Assembly (NCBI GenBank): GCA_019695185.1
Contig: JAIBAN010000035.1
Coordinates: 1-64,000, forward strand
Length of the DNA: 64,000 nt
Origin: Blastocatellia bacterium
GTDB taxonomy: Bacteria; Acidobacteriota; Blastocatellia; Chloracidobacteriales; Chloracidobacteriaceae
Direction of reading: 5' to 3'
Part shown: in pieces, positions 24,774 to 33,787 of the stretch
Position numbering within the stretch: the stretch's first letter is position 1
How the letters are laid out: each line of letters starts with the position of its first letter
Translations under genes and position numbers: made by a program
The notes under the pieces: generated by a model
What the model saw: the letters and a program-made list of their open reading frames with translations, nothing else
Told to the model about the DNA's origin: nothing
The model's database searches: none

Positions 24774-27668
24774 CTACTTGGCTTTGAGCAACTGTCCCAC
24801 GGTTTCGAGGAGGAGGTTTTTGGAGGCAGGCTTTTCCAAAATCCGGTCAACGCCATGTTCTTTGGCTTTTTCGGATTCAACCGGATTTGCCCAACCGGTC
24901 AGGATGACTGTCGGCACAAGCGGGTTCAACGATTTGACGAGGCGCACCACATCCCAGCCGGAAAGCCCCGGCATTCCCAGGTCCGTAATCACCAGGTCAC
25001 AAGGGGTTTCCTGGAAAACCTCGACCCCGCGTGCGCCGGAACAGGCAACCACCGGGGTATATCCAGCGTGTTTGAGATGGGCGGCAATGACGGTGGCGAC
25101 TTCAGGTTCATCATCAACCACCAAAATTCGTCCCAAATTCGGAAGGTTAATCTCCGGTGAGTCAGGTTTTTCCGACAAAGAGGGGAAATCCGGTTCCGGA
25201 GCCTTCAAAATCGGGAGCTTGGCAGTAAAGGTTGCTCCTTTTCCCGGAACTGATTCAACCGAGAGCGAACCTTGATGATATTTGACAATACCCAGTGAAG
25301 CACTCAACCCCAAGCCGGTTTTGGTAACGCCTTTGGTGGTAAAAAACGGTTCGAAAATCCGTTCTTTGACGGTCTCGGAAATCCCCGGACCGGAATCGGC
25401 AATTTGCACATAGACATACTCCTCATCTGAAAAAGTCCGACAGATGATTTGGCCGCCTTTGGCCAGCAGGGCTTCAACTGCGTTTGAGATGAGGTTTCCG
25501 CACACCTCGCGCAGTTCGTTTGCATTCCCCAGAATCGGCGGTGCCGGGCTTAACTCCTGCAACAAGGCGATGACGGCCCCGCTTGACTGGAGTGCGTCTT
25601 TCCAGCGGGCTTCAGTGAAATGAATGGTTTGTTCCAGAATTTCATGCAGAAAGACGGGCTCGGTGGGCACGTTTTTGCGTGACTGGGTAAAGTTTTGAAT
25701 GCGGCGCACTAGGGCTGAACCCTCCATGACGGCGCGTTCAATACTTTCCAGGCGGCGGAACACCTGTGGGTCAGTCTGGGCGGAGAGCAGGATTTGCGTG
25801 TTGCCCAAAATGACCATGAGCAGGTTGTTAAAGTTATGGGCCACGCCGTCGGCCATTTTGCCCAAGGCCTGATGGAGTTCCGCCTGCCGCAGTTTTTCCT
25901 GGGCGACTTGCAGCTTTTCCGTGGTACGAACCTGTTCGGTAATATCGCGGGCCAGATTGAGCAGACCGATAACATTGCCTTCGGTATCCAGCAACCGCTC
26001 TGCCCGCATATTGATCCAGATGGGCTTTCCGTCCCGGCGGCGGGCGCGAAAGTCGCCGGTGATGATGCGCCCGGCCATGATTTCCTGAATATGCCGCCGG
26101 CCATCGGTGCGCTGGTCTTCCAGGTAAAATTGGGTGGCATCCTGTCCCATGGCTTCGGCTGCCGAGTAGCCAAAGACATTCTGGGCTCCATCGTTCCAGT
26201 AGGTGACCCGCCCTTCCAGGTCCAGCCCAATGATGGCATCGCGGACGTTACGCAGCAGGTTTGCCTGTTGGGCGATTTGTGCCAGGGCCTGATGTTGGTT
26301 GGTGATATCGGTGGCCACCCAGGTCAGACCCAGGGTTTCGCCTCCCCGATTGGTCAGGGGACTGATGGTCAATCGCATCCAGCGGCGTCCGTCACCGGCA
26401 TCAAAGGCGATTTCCTCGTCATGAATCCGGGGGGAATTGGCAGATGCACTGAGAATCTCGTGGCAAACTGTTTCCCAATGCTGGGCTGACTCGACCGGAA
26501 CCACCTCCAGAAAACGGGTTCCCACCGCCAGTTCCCGCAAAATCAGCGGGAGTTCCGCCCTTGTGGTCCGTTTCCAGGCTGAATTGACACTGGTCACCTG
26601 CAAACTGCGGTCCAGGGTAAAAATAACCGATTCAACCGAGTCAAGCGTGCTTTGAGCAAAATCGCGGGTGTGTTCCACTTCGTCAAAAAGCCGGGCATTT
26701 TCAAACGCCACCCCCACGGTTTCCGCCAATGCCGTGACCAGTTTGAGGTCGTTCCGGGTAAACTTTCGCTGCCGGTCAAAACTGTCCACATTCAACACGC
26801 CAATAATCCGTCCACGACTCTTGAGCGGAACGGCAATCATGGAGAAAAACTCTTCCTGGCCTACAAGCTGAATGAAACGGGAGTTGGTCCGCCCCTCGTC
26901 AACCAAAAGCGGTTCTCCGGTTTGGGCGACATATCCGGCGATTCCTTCGCTCACCCGAAACCGGACGTTCAGCAAGTGGTCGGGGATTCCGCGCGACAGG
27001 CGAAAGACCAGTTCCTGACGCTCTTCATCCAACAGCATGATTGAACCGACCTCTGCGCCCAAAGCAAACAAAATCCGATTGAGAGTATTGCGCAGGACGG
27101 AATCCAGGTCCAGTTGCGAGTTGACCACCCGCGAAGTGTCAGACAAAAGTCGGATGGTTCGTTCGGATTCATCCAAATGCGCCTGAATCGGGGCCATTCC
27201 GATCAAGTTGGCCACCGTTTGTCCTGCTGCTTTCAGGACCATGAGTTCCAGTCGGGAAAAAGGAGCCTGCTCAACCAGACGGGTGGCCAGCAGGCAGCCC
27301 AAGGCCCGGTCATGGAAAATCAAAGGTGTCACAATCAGGTGTTGAGGACGAATGCGTTTGGTGACAGAAAGGTGCAGAATGCTTTGGGCTTCATCCCAGG
27401 TATAAAGCTTGGCCTGTCGTTCCAACACGATATGGCCCGCCAGACTGTGGGCCATCGGGTAACGGGTTCCGGGTTCGGTTTCGACCAGTCCCACCGAAAC
27501 CCGTAACTCCATCTCTTCCCGGTCCCAATCACAAAAAAGGACATGTATGCCGTCTGCCTGGAGGTGCTCTCGAAGCACTTCCCCCATACGCCCCAGCGCA
27601 GGTTCCAAAGGCTCATCGGAATTGCTGATGGCACCAATTGCGTCCAATGCTGCCAAATAGGTTTCCAT
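24774..27668 (-). CDS. Soluble hybrid sensor histidine kinase (GAF-GAF-PAS-PAS-HK-receiver)
   Basis: A 964-aa cytoplasmic kinase with no membrane segment. In order: GAF domain (~1-155), second GAF (~175-330), PAS-like domain (~340-455), PAS with PAC (~465-590), the phosphoacceptor helix with GVAHNFNNLL (His near 611), a HATPase domain (EVCGNLISNAVEAL, DSGPGI, GLGLSASLGIV), and a C-terminal receiver (DDE, phosphoacceptor Asp near 896 in ITDLGMPG, then Lys in LEKPA). The receiver on the same chain implies a phosphorelay or self-control. It lies downstream of a sixA gene on the same strand, which fits a phosphorelay. The input signal is unknown. Confidence 0.93.
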   Translation of the reverse strand: METYLAALDAIGAISNSDEPLEPALGRMGEVLREHLQADGIHVLFCDWDREEMELRVSVGLVETEPGTRYPMAHSLAGHIVLERQAKLYTWDEAQSILHLSVTKRIRPQHLIVTPLIFHDRALGCLLATRLVEQAPFSRLELMVLKAAGQTVANLIGMAPIQAHLDESERTIRLLSDTSRVVNSQLDLDSVLRNTLNRILFALGAEVGSIMLLDEERQELVFRLSRGIPDHLLNVRFRVSEGIAGYVAQTGEPLLVDEGRTNSRFIQLVGQEEFFSMIAVPLKSRGRIIGVLNVDSFDRQRKFTRNDLKLVTALAETVGVAFENARLFDEVEHTRDFAQSTLDSVESVIFTLDRSLQVTSVNSAWKRTTRAELPLILRELAVGTRFLEVVPVESAQHWETVCHEILSASANSPRIHDEEIAFDAGDGRRWMRLTISPLTNRGGETLGLTWVATDITNQHQALAQIAQQANLLRNVRDAIIGLDLEGRVTYWNDGAQNVFGYSAAEAMGQDATQFYLEDQRTDGRRHIQEIMAGRIITGDFRARRRDGKPIWINMRAERLLDTEGNVIGLLNLARDITEQVRTTEKLQVAQEKLRQAELHQALGKMADGVAHNFNNLLMVILGNTQILLSAQTDPQVFRRLESIERAVMEGSALVRRIQNFTQSRKNVPTEPVFLHEILEQTIHFTEARWKDALQSSGAVIALLQELSPAPPILGNANELREVCGNLISNAVEALLAKGGQIICRTFSDEEYVYVQIADSGPGISETVKERIFEPFFTTKGVTKTGLGLSASLGIVKYHQGSLSVESVPGKGATFTAKLPILKAPEPDFPSLSEKPDSPEINLPNLGRILVVDDEPEVATVIAAHLKHAGYTPVVACSGARGVEVFQETPCDLVITDLGMPGLSGWDVVRLVKSLNPLVPTVILTGWANPVESEKAKEHGVDRILEKPASKNLLLETVGQLLKAK

Positions 27669-27692
27669 AATCTAAAGCCCCGGATTGGCAAA

Positions 27693-27850
27693 GCCTTGGG
27701 AGTCTTGGGAGTCTTGGGAGTCTTGGGAGTCTGAAGTAGTGAACAGTTAAGGTAAACGGTGACAGGATTTTTTCTCTTCACTTGCGACTCGTTACGTGTC
27801 ACTTGGTTTTGACTCCCAAGACTCCCAAGATTCCCAAGATTCCCAGGACT
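27693..27850. repeat. Paired inverted GTCTTGGGA arrays (element J)
   Basis: The left arm is 27693-27733 (four to five 9-bp units) and the right arm 27811-27850 (CCCAAGACT and CCCAAGATT units), with a ~77-bp loop. It fills the spacer between the hybrid kinase start and the sixA stop. Confidence 0.92.
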
Positions 27851-27854
27851 TTTT

Positions 27855-28370
27855 TCAGTCTTTCCTTTCCGCCATCAACCGTAGCTGACCAGGAGTGAGG
27901 TGCCAGCGCAAACTGCCGGGGAAAAGTGGCACAACGCTGGGGAGCCAGATACAACACAAACTTCCTTTTTTGAAGGTCAGTGCGCCGCCTCTTTCGGATC
28001 CAAAAATCAGACGTGCTGCAAGTTCACTCAAATCAGGTTCATGGCCAACTGCCAGGACTGCCGGAAGGCGGGCGGATTGGCTTAAATCGGCTAAAAACCG
28101 CTGGGGCTCAAACCCGGTTCTGAGGTTCTGACAGATGGTTATCCGTTCCGGGCAATTGAAGGTTTCAGCCACGATTTCCGCTGTTTCACGGGCACGTACC
28201 AAAGGGCTGGTCAAAATCAGGTCAAAGTGCAACTCCATGCGCTTCATGCCTTCGGCAGCAAGGCGCATTTTGGCTTTCCCCTCACGGGTCAGGGAACGGT
28301 CAAAGTCGGTTCGTGACCCATCGGCACCCAGGTCATGGGCAATTGCATGGCGGAGGAGATACAGGTCCAT
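27855..28370 (-). CDS. sixA: SixA-type phosphohistidine phosphatase
   Basis: A 171-aa histidine phosphatase of the RHG branch. The catalytic motif LLRHA has His8, and the second catalytic His lies in AVGHEPDLS. The short form without extra lid domains is typical of SixA, which removes phosphate from histidine phosphotransfer domains. It is encoded directly upstream of a hybrid histidine kinase on the same strand, separated by element J, which suggests the two work in one relay. The stop codon abuts the repeat. Confidence 0.9.
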   Translation of the reverse strand: MDLYLLRHAIAHDLGADGSRTDFDRSLTREGKAKMRLAAEGMKRMELHFDLILTSPLVRARETAEIVAETFNCPERITICQNLRTGFEPQRFLADLSQSARLPAVLAVGHEPDLSELAARLIFGSERGGALTFKKGSLCCIWLPSVVPLFPGSLRWHLTPGQLRLMAERKD

Positions 28371-28472
28371 CAGGTTTCCCCCTTGAAATCACGGGCGATT
28401 TACAATCTGGGTTGCGTTTGATGCCATTCCAGCCACACCCTCCGGAATGCAAACGGGCAATGGTCTATGCGC

Positions 28473-28916
28473 CTACTTTCCTAACACAGCCTGTTCCACT
28501 AGGTCCCGCAACAAGGGCATTTTTTCCCGCACATCACGAACGGCAATCGCCCGGCCCACAGCCTTCCAAGCCATGAGCGTGAGCATATCCGGGGCATGAA
28601 ACTCCATCCGGTTATGGACTTCGGTGGTTTTGCCCTTGGGGGTCAGTGTCCACCGGTCCTCACCGTTCATGCGGCCTTCGATAGAGCCAATGAGCAGGGT
28701 TTCCGTTTGCTCAACGATTTCATAGGTAATCGGATCCATTCCATGGCCGACAAACTCCATCCGCAGTTTGGTGCCCGGTCCGGTTTTTTTCTTTGACAGC
28801 AATTTGACGATGACTTCCGTGGGGGACCATGCCTCCAGCAGATGCGGTTCGACCAAATAAGGCATGATCTGAACCGGCGTGGCACGAATGAGGATGCGAT
28901 CTTCGATAATGTCCAT
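28473..28916 (-). CDS. SRPBCC (START-like) superfamily protein
   Basis: A 147-aa protein resembling polyketide cyclase/START-like folds: a first strand with IRATPVQIMPYLVEP, the core GPGTKLRMEFVGHG, a charged strand ending DRWTLTP, and a long C-terminal helix. Such proteins bind hydrophobic ligands; the ligand is unknown. The CTGAACC array ends 6 nt before the ATG, leaving no Shine-Dalgarno sequence. Confidence 0.75.
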   Translation of the reverse strand: MDIIEDRILIRATPVQIMPYLVEPHLLEAWSPTEVIVKLLSKKKTGPGTKLRMEFVGHGMDPITYEIVEQTETLLIGSIEGRMNGEDRWTLTPKGKTTEVHNRMEFHAPDMLTLMAWKAVGRAIAVRDVREKMPLLRDLVEQAVLGK

Positions 28917-28921
28917 AGTTT

Positions 28922-29053
28922 TTCAGGGTTCAGGGTTCAGGGTTCAGGGTTCAGGGTCTTTATAAATTGAGATTTGAAAATTGTCATTTCATTCATAGGT
29001 CAACTGGTAGGTATTCATAAACCCTGAACCCTGAACCCTGAACCCTGAACTCT
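28922..29053. repeat. Paired inverted GGTTCAG arrays (element K)
   Basis: The left arm is 28922-28960 (five units) and the right arm 29020-29053 (four to five units), with a 60-bp AT-rich loop. It fills the whole spacer: it begins 6 bp from a start codon and its other arm touches the TAG of the upstream gene. Confidence 0.93.
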
Positions 29054-29468
29054 AGGATTTCGGTTTCAGGACTTTAATGCTGGTAATTTGGGTCGGCAGA
29101 CTTTCCCGATAGGCAACTTCCAGCCGTTGGCCGGGCTGGAGGTCGGAAAGCTGTAATTCTTTTTTACCTTTGAGGATGCCTTCGAGAAATCCTTTTTCAG
29201 CCGTTATCTTGGCCGAACGGGATACCTTATAGGTCAATTCGTCATTGGTGATTTCGTCTTTGGCTGTAAAGGTCAGCAAATCCGGTTTGATTTCTTTCAC
29301 AACGAGAACGGTTTTGAGGGTTCGGCGGATTTCAGCCGTAGTGCGCGGCAAGCGCCCGGTCCCCACCGAGCCTTGTCCTCGCGCGGAAACCGTCCCTGCC
29401 ATCAATGTGCCAAGCAGGCATAAGCCAATCAAAAAAACTGTTTGAAGCCGCGGTAAACTTCGCTGCAT
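29052..29468 (-). CDS. Small secreted protein of unknown function
   Basis: A 138-aa protein with a clear signal peptide (residues 1-30, cleavage near VSA-RGQ). The mature part is a small beta-rich domain (TVLVVKEIKPDLLTFTAKD...LQPGQRLEVAYRE), reminiscent of OB-like or DUF5666-type periplasmic domains, but without a diagnostic motif. The TAG stop is followed directly by the arm of element K. It is divergent from hslV. Confidence 0.65.
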   Translation of the reverse strand: MQRSLPRLQTVFLIGLCLLGTLMAGTVSARGQGSVGTGRLPRTTAEIRRTLKTVLVVKEIKPDLLTFTAKDEITNDELTYKVSRSAKITAEKGFLEGILKGKKELQLSDLQPGQRLEVAYRESLPTQITSIKVLKPKS

Positions 29469-29716
29469 AGCCGTGAAAATCCTGTGTCAGAAGGTTGAAG
29501 CCGAAGGTGTGAGAACGCCTCCCATTAAAACAGAATCACGAATGGCTGCCAACCGGTTTTACAGGCAGTGCCGCCCGCAGTTGAAAATGGTTGGGTTGGG
29601 GAAATGGCACCGAAGGCCGGGAAACGTGCCGTATGGTTTACGCTTTTCGCTGCTTTATGATAAACCTTTACTATGGAATGCTTTTCATCCGAACCCTGAA
29701 AATCTTGAAAATCTTT

Positions 29717-30268
29717 ATGAATGCTTCCGAACAGAAACCAAAAATTCGCAGCACAACCGTCATTGCTGTCCGGCGTGACAACCACGTGGTAATGGCCGGA
29801 GACGGTCAGGTCACCATGCACACGACGGTGGTCAAATCCGGCGCGCGCAAAATCCGCCGCCTCTATAACAACAAAATTCTGGCTGGTTTTGCCGGTTCAA
29901 CGGCTGATGCGTTTTCCCTTTTTGCACGCTTTGAAGCCAAGCTGGAACAATATCACGGGCAACTCTACCGTTCTGCGGTCGAACTGGCCAAAGAGTGGCG
30001 CACGGATAAATATCTGCGCCATTTGGAAGCCTTGCTTTTGGTGGCGGATGAAAAAGCCATCCTCATGATTTCAGGCACCGGCGATTTAATCGAGCCCGAT
30101 GATGCCGTCATGGCCATCGGTTCCGGCGGTCCGTTCGCGCTGGCGGCAGCCAGAGCAATGCTGCGGCACACAGACCTGCCTGCCCGCACGGTGGCTGAGG
30201 AATCCATGAAAATCGCAGCGGAAATCTGTATCTATACCAACCACTCACTGATTGTGGAAGAACTCTGA
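29717..30268 (+). CDS. hslV: ATP-dependent protease subunit HslV
   Basis: HslV is the proteolytic core of the HslUV complex, a threonine protease with the N-terminal nucleophile exposed after processing. The ATG at 29717 gives 183 aa; the TTVIAVRR motif places the nucleophile at Thr13 after a 12-residue leader, longer than in E. coli. [16 protein letters not shown] and GSGG are conserved. A longer frame to 29591 is not supported. hslU follows after element L on the same strand. No clear Shine-Dalgarno sequence or heat-shock promoter is seen. Confidence 0.95.
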   Translation: MNASEQKPKIRSTTVIAVRRDNHVVMAGDGQVTMHTTVVKSGARKIRRLYNNKILAGFAGSTADAFSLFARFEAKLEQYHGQLYRSAVELAKEWRTDKYLRHLEALLLVADEKAILMISGTGDLIEPDDAVMAIGSGGPFALAAARAMLRHTDLPARTVAEESMKIAAEICIYTNHSLIVEEL

Positions 30269-30271
30269 AAT

Positions 30272-30418
30272 CATTTGCCATTTACCATTTGCAATTTGCG
30301 ATTTGGTTGGTTGTTGTTGATTGTACTTTGTTTTTTCGAGTCCTGAATTTGGCCCCTGATTCACTGCACAACCCACCAACTTCCAAATGGCAAATGGCAA
30401 ATGGCAAATCGCAAATGA
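30272..30418. repeat. Paired inverted AAATGGC arrays (element L)
   Basis: The left arm is 30272-30306 (degenerate GCCATTT units) and the right arm 30383-30418 (AAATGGC x3 plus variant units), with a ~76-bp loop. It fills the spacer between the hslV stop and the hslU start. Confidence 0.9.
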
Positions 30419-30430
30419 AAATTCAAAACT

Positions 30431-31822
30431 ATGGTCATTTATCTCTCATCCGGCGAACCAGAAGAAGAAACCATCAAGCTTGACGAATTGACTCCGCGTC
30501 AGATTGTTGCGGAATTGGACAAACATGTCGTCGGTCAAAACGCCGCCAAGCGGGCTGTTGCGGTTGCCTTGCGCAACCGGGTGCGACGGCAGAAGCTGCC
30601 CCCTGACCTGGCCATGGATGTCATGCCCAAAAACATCATCATGATTGGCTCGACCGGAGTGGGTAAAACTGAAATCGCCCGCCGTCTGGCCCGTTTGGCC
30701 AACTCTCCGTTTCTGAAAGTCGAAGCCTCGAAGTTTACCGAAGTCGGATATGTGGGCCGGGATGTCGAATCCATCATCCGGGATTTGGTTGAAATCGGGA
30801 TTGATTTGGTCCGCGAGGAAAAAATCACTGAAATTCAGGACAAAGCCGAATTCAATGCCGAAGAACGGTTGCTGGATGTTTTGTTGCCCTCGCCGCCCCG
30901 TCCGGAAGAATCGCTTGAAACTGAAGAGGACCCGCTCCTGCGGACCCGCGAGAAACTGCGTCAGCAACTCAGGGAAGGGAAGCTTGACCATCGGACCGTT
31001 GAAATCGAAGTCACTGAAAAGGCAGCCCCCGGCGGAATTGAAATCATTACCCCGCAGGGAATCGAAGAGATGGACATCAACATCCGGGACATGCTGCCCG
31101 GCCTCTTTCCCGGTGGGCGTAAAAAAATGCGCCGCATGGAAGTTGCCGAGGCGATGGAATATCTGATTTCCGAAGAGGAACAGAAACTGGTGGATATGGA
31201 CCAGGTGGCGCGGATTGCGCTGGAGCGGGTGGAAAATTCCGGCATCGTCTTTTTTGATGAAATTGACAAAATTGCCGGGCGCGAGTCCGGGCATGGTCCG
31301 GATGTCTCGCGGGAAGGCGTGCAACGTGACATTTTGCCGATTGTTGAGGGCACCTCGGTCAACACCCGGTATGGCATGGTGCGCACGGATCATATTCTGT
31401 TTATTGCCGCCGGGGCGTTTCATGTTTCCAAACCCTCCGATTTGATTCCGGAACTGCAAGGCCGTTTTCCCATCCGGGTCAGCCTTGATCCGCTCACCCG
31501 CGAGGACTTCAAACGGATTTTGACCGAACCCAAGAACTCGCTGGTGCGCCAATACACGGCGTTGCTCGAAACCGAAGGAATCAGGCTGGAATTTATCGAG
31601 GGGGCTATTGACTGCATTGCGGATTTTGCTTTTTCGGTCAACCAGCAGACGGAAGACATCGGCGCGCGCCGCCTCCATACCGTCATGGAAAAACTGTTGG
31701 ACGAGATTTCCTTCAATGCTCCTGACCTGGAGGAAAAAGACCAGCGGATTGATGCTGCCTATGTCAGAAAAATGCTGGCCAACATTGTCGAAAACGAAGA
31801 CCTCAGCCGCTACATTCTCTAG
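30431..31822 (+). CDS. hslU: HslU, ATPase subunit of the HslUV protease
   Basis: This AAA+ unfoldase feeds proteins into HslV. At 463 aa it has Walker A GSTGVGKT (residues 73-80), the pore motif GYVG in [13 protein letters not shown], the inserted I domain (about 110-240), Walker B VFFDEIDK, and the C-terminal sensor region. Its final residues (SRYIL) match the HslV-activating tail found in E. coli. The start at 30431 lies 12 bp after element L, and no Shine-Dalgarno sequence is present. Confidence 0.97.
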   Translation: MVIYLSSGEPEEETIKLDELTPRQIVAELDKHVVGQNAAKRAVAVALRNRVRRQKLPPDLAMDVMPKNIIMIGSTGVGKTEIARRLARLANSPFLKVEASKFTEVGYVGRDVESIIRDLVEIGIDLVREEKITEIQDKAEFNAEERLLDVLLPSPPRPEESLETEEDPLLRTREKLRQQLREGKLDHRTVEIEVTEKAAPGGIEIITPQGIEEMDINIRDMLPGLFPGGRKKMRRMEVAEAMEYLISEEEQKLVDMDQVARIALERVENSGIVFFDEIDKIAGRESGHGPDVSREGVQRDILPIVEGTSVNTRYGMVRTDHILFIAAGAFHVSKPSDLIPELQGRFPIRVSLDPLTREDFKRILTEPKNSLVRQYTALLETEGIRLEFIEGAIDCIADFAFSVNQQTEDIGARRLHTVMEKLLDEISFNAPDLEEKDQRIDAAYVRKMLANIVENEDLSRYIL

Positions 31823-31896
31823 TTTTGAGTTCCGCCTTCAGGCGGCAGTTTTGAGTTCCGCCTTCAGGCGGCAGTTTTGAGTTCCGCCTTCAGGCG
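31823..31896. repeat. Three tandem 26-bp palindromic units after hslU (element M)
   Basis: Three direct copies of a unit with CCGCCTTCAGGCGG followed by CAGTTTTGAG. Each copy can form a hairpin followed by TTTT in the hslU direction, so the array could act as a weak terminator. A short inverted fragment (CGGAACTCAAAG) occurs about 80 bp further on, inside the next gene. Confidence 0.9.
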
Positions 31897-31916
31897 GTGG
31901 TTTGTTAGGTTCCCTC

Positions 31917-33062
31917 ATGTCCAATTCAACTATTCAAGTCCGATTTCAAAAATATCCCAATCAGCCACCACAACGCGGAACTCAAAGCTTTGGTTTGTTG
32001 TTGCTGTTACTGCTGCTGGGCTGTGTCAGTTGTGGCCGGGCAGGAGACCCAATTCCACCCATTTCACGGTCGCTTGAAAGCACTCAATCGCTGGAAGCCT
32101 TTCAGCGGGGCAACCGGATTCTGGTCCGTTGGGCGCGCCCCAATCTGACCAATCCGCGCAGTTCGGGCGTGACACAGGTGGACATTTTCCGGTTTCAGGA
32201 ACCGGCCACCGCGCCCCGGACCATGCGGGAGGAAATTTTTCTTGAAGAGGCGCAGTTGGTGGGGACCTATACCCTCCAGCAAATCCAAGCCATAGAGGGA
32301 GCTTTTTTGACCTTCGAAGAAACGCTGGACACCGCCAATCCAAGCTGGCGCAATCAGCGGTTTCGGTATGCGGTGCGCTATACCGATGCCCGTGGCCAAC
32401 TGGCTCCGCTCTCAAATTTTGCTTTGGTTGCTCCCTCGCCGGAAGTGGCCGACCGACCGCAAAACCTGACTGCGGTCACCAGCCAGGAAGCGATTTCCCT
32501 CAGTTGGAATCCGCCTGCCAAACGTCTTGATGGAACCGCGCTGGGAAGCAGTACCGTGGCCTATAACCTTTATCGGCGTGGTACCAAAGGCGAGTACGGC
32601 AAGCGCCCGCTGAACCAGGCTCCGCTTTCCGAACCACGCTTTTCCGACACCAAATTCAAGTTCAAGGCGGAATATCACTATCTGGTCCGAACGGTGACGG
32701 AAGTACGCGGAGAAATGGTGGAAAGCGTTGATTCGGAGGAAATTACGGTCAATCCAGTGGATACCTTTATCCCGGTGGCACCGCAAAACGTGACTGGTGC
32801 CTCGGCGGCAGGAGTGGTCAGCCTGTTCTGGCCCAGTAATGCCGAGCCTGACATCAAGGGATATGTCATCTATCGGGCTGAGAAAAACGAAGGCGGCACA
32901 TCTTCCTGGAATCGCCTGACCCCCAATCCCATCACCACCACGACGTTTCAGGATTCAACTGGGGAAAAGGGAAAAACCTACCTGTATCAGATTACTGCCC
33001 TGGACGAATTTAACAATGAGAGTCCGCGTTCTGAAACGGTTTCAGTTGAGGTTGTGAATTAA
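31917..33062 (+). CDS. Fibronectin type III domain lipoprotein
   Basis: The 381-aa product has a hydrophobic signal (about residues 25-36) ending in the lipobox LLLGC (Cys36), so it is anchored as a lipoprotein. Two or three Fn3-like beta-sandwich domains follow (for example VAPSPEVADRPQNLTAVTS and VPVAPQNVTGASAAG with WYRRG- and YVIYR-type strands). No enzymatic motif is present. The ATG at 31917 is preferred over 31902; both are plausible. It lies after hslU and points away from the next minus-strand gene. Confidence 0.8.
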   Translation: MSNSTIQVRFQKYPNQPPQRGTQSFGLLLLLLLLGCVSCGRAGDPIPPISRSLESTQSLEAFQRGNRILVRWARPNLTNPRSSGVTQVDIFRFQEPATAPRTMREEIFLEEAQLVGTYTLQQIQAIEGAFLTFEETLDTANPSWRNQRFRYAVRYTDARGQLAPLSNFALVAPSPEVADRPQNLTAVTSQEAISLSWNPPAKRLDGTALGSSTVAYNLYRRGTKGEYGKRPLNQAPLSEPRFSDTKFKFKAEYHYLVRTVTEVRGEMVESVDSEEITVNPVDTFIPVAPQNVTGASAAGVVSLFWPSNAEPDIKGYVIYRAEKNEGGTSSWNRLTPNPITTTTFQDSTGEKGKTYLYQITALDEFNNESPRSETVSVEVVN

Positions 33063-33069
33063 AACCGCA

Positions 33070-33123
33070 GGACTGAGTCCTCAGTCCTCAGTCCTTGAAC
33101 GGCTCCTCAGTCCTTCAGTCCTT
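33070..33123. repeat. TCAGTCC array (element N)
   Basis: A run of TCAGTCC units between two convergent genes. Only one GGACTGA unit stands at its left end, so the left arm is lost or collapsed. Confidence 0.85.
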
Positions 33124-33145
33124 GGTTTTCAGTCTTCGGATTCAT

Positions 33146-33598
33146 TTAGCCCCGTTTGAAGATTTGTACGGCTTGGCGAAAGTCTTCGCCGTTGTAGGCT
33201 CCGCGATTGGTCCTCCAACTGAGAAAAGCTTTTTTGCCCTGATAGATAATCATATTGAGCAGTTTGTCGGCTTTGGGGTCAATTGCCTTCAGCAAGGGCG
33301 GAATTTTATACCCAATTTCCTCATCTGAAAGCATGAGAGACGAACGAAAGACTGCTTCGGCAAGTTTTTGCATGTCGGCTTTAATCAGGCTGTGCTGTTG
33401 GCCGACGCCATACACTGCCCCAAACGTGTAAGCGGCGTGGACGGCCTGTCGTTCATCATCAGGAAATTTATCTTCACTACAGATTCTGCGGGCGGTGTCT
33501 GAAGCAAACAATGCTACTTCCTCAACACTTTGAGCCACAATTTCAGGTTTGCTCTCACCTTTTTCCTCGGCGGAAAAAAATTTATCAAGTAAGCCCAT
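33146..33598 (-). CDS. Small cytoplasmic protein of unknown function
   Basis: A 150-aa, mostly helical protein with no signal peptide and no motif I recognise. It begins MGLLDKFF, a style shared with other small soluble proteins. A GGGAG ribosome-binding site stands 8 nt upstream of the ATG. It lies downstream of thpR on the same strand, after 189 bp that hold a GGAATCCG/CGGATTCC hairpin near 33730-33750. No function is assigned. Confidence 0.7.
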   Translation of the reverse strand: MGLLDKFFSAEEKGESKPEIVAQSVEEVALFASDTARRICSEDKFPDDERQAVHAAYTFGAVYGVGQQHSLIKADMQKLAEAVFRSSLMLSDEEIGYKIPPLLKAIDPKADKLLNMIIYQGKKAFLSWRTNRGAYNGEDFRQAVQIFKRG

Positions 33599-33787
33599 GG
33601 CCGCTCTCCCTTGGCGATAGTTGGATGATTATGGGGGAACTCGGTTTTGCTCGTGCTTGGGGTTGGATGTGGATCCTCAATCCCGCTAAAGATGGCAGGA
33701 ACCGAGCGAATTTTCAAATCAGCCTTTGGGAATCCGTCTTCCGGATTCCAGGGAAGGCCAAATTCTCCCGGTTTTTGACGTTTCTTC

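Noticed and set aside
30446-31678. 410-aa open frame opposite hslU
   Set aside because: Antisense shadow; the hslU frame is highly conserved and this product has low-complexity character.
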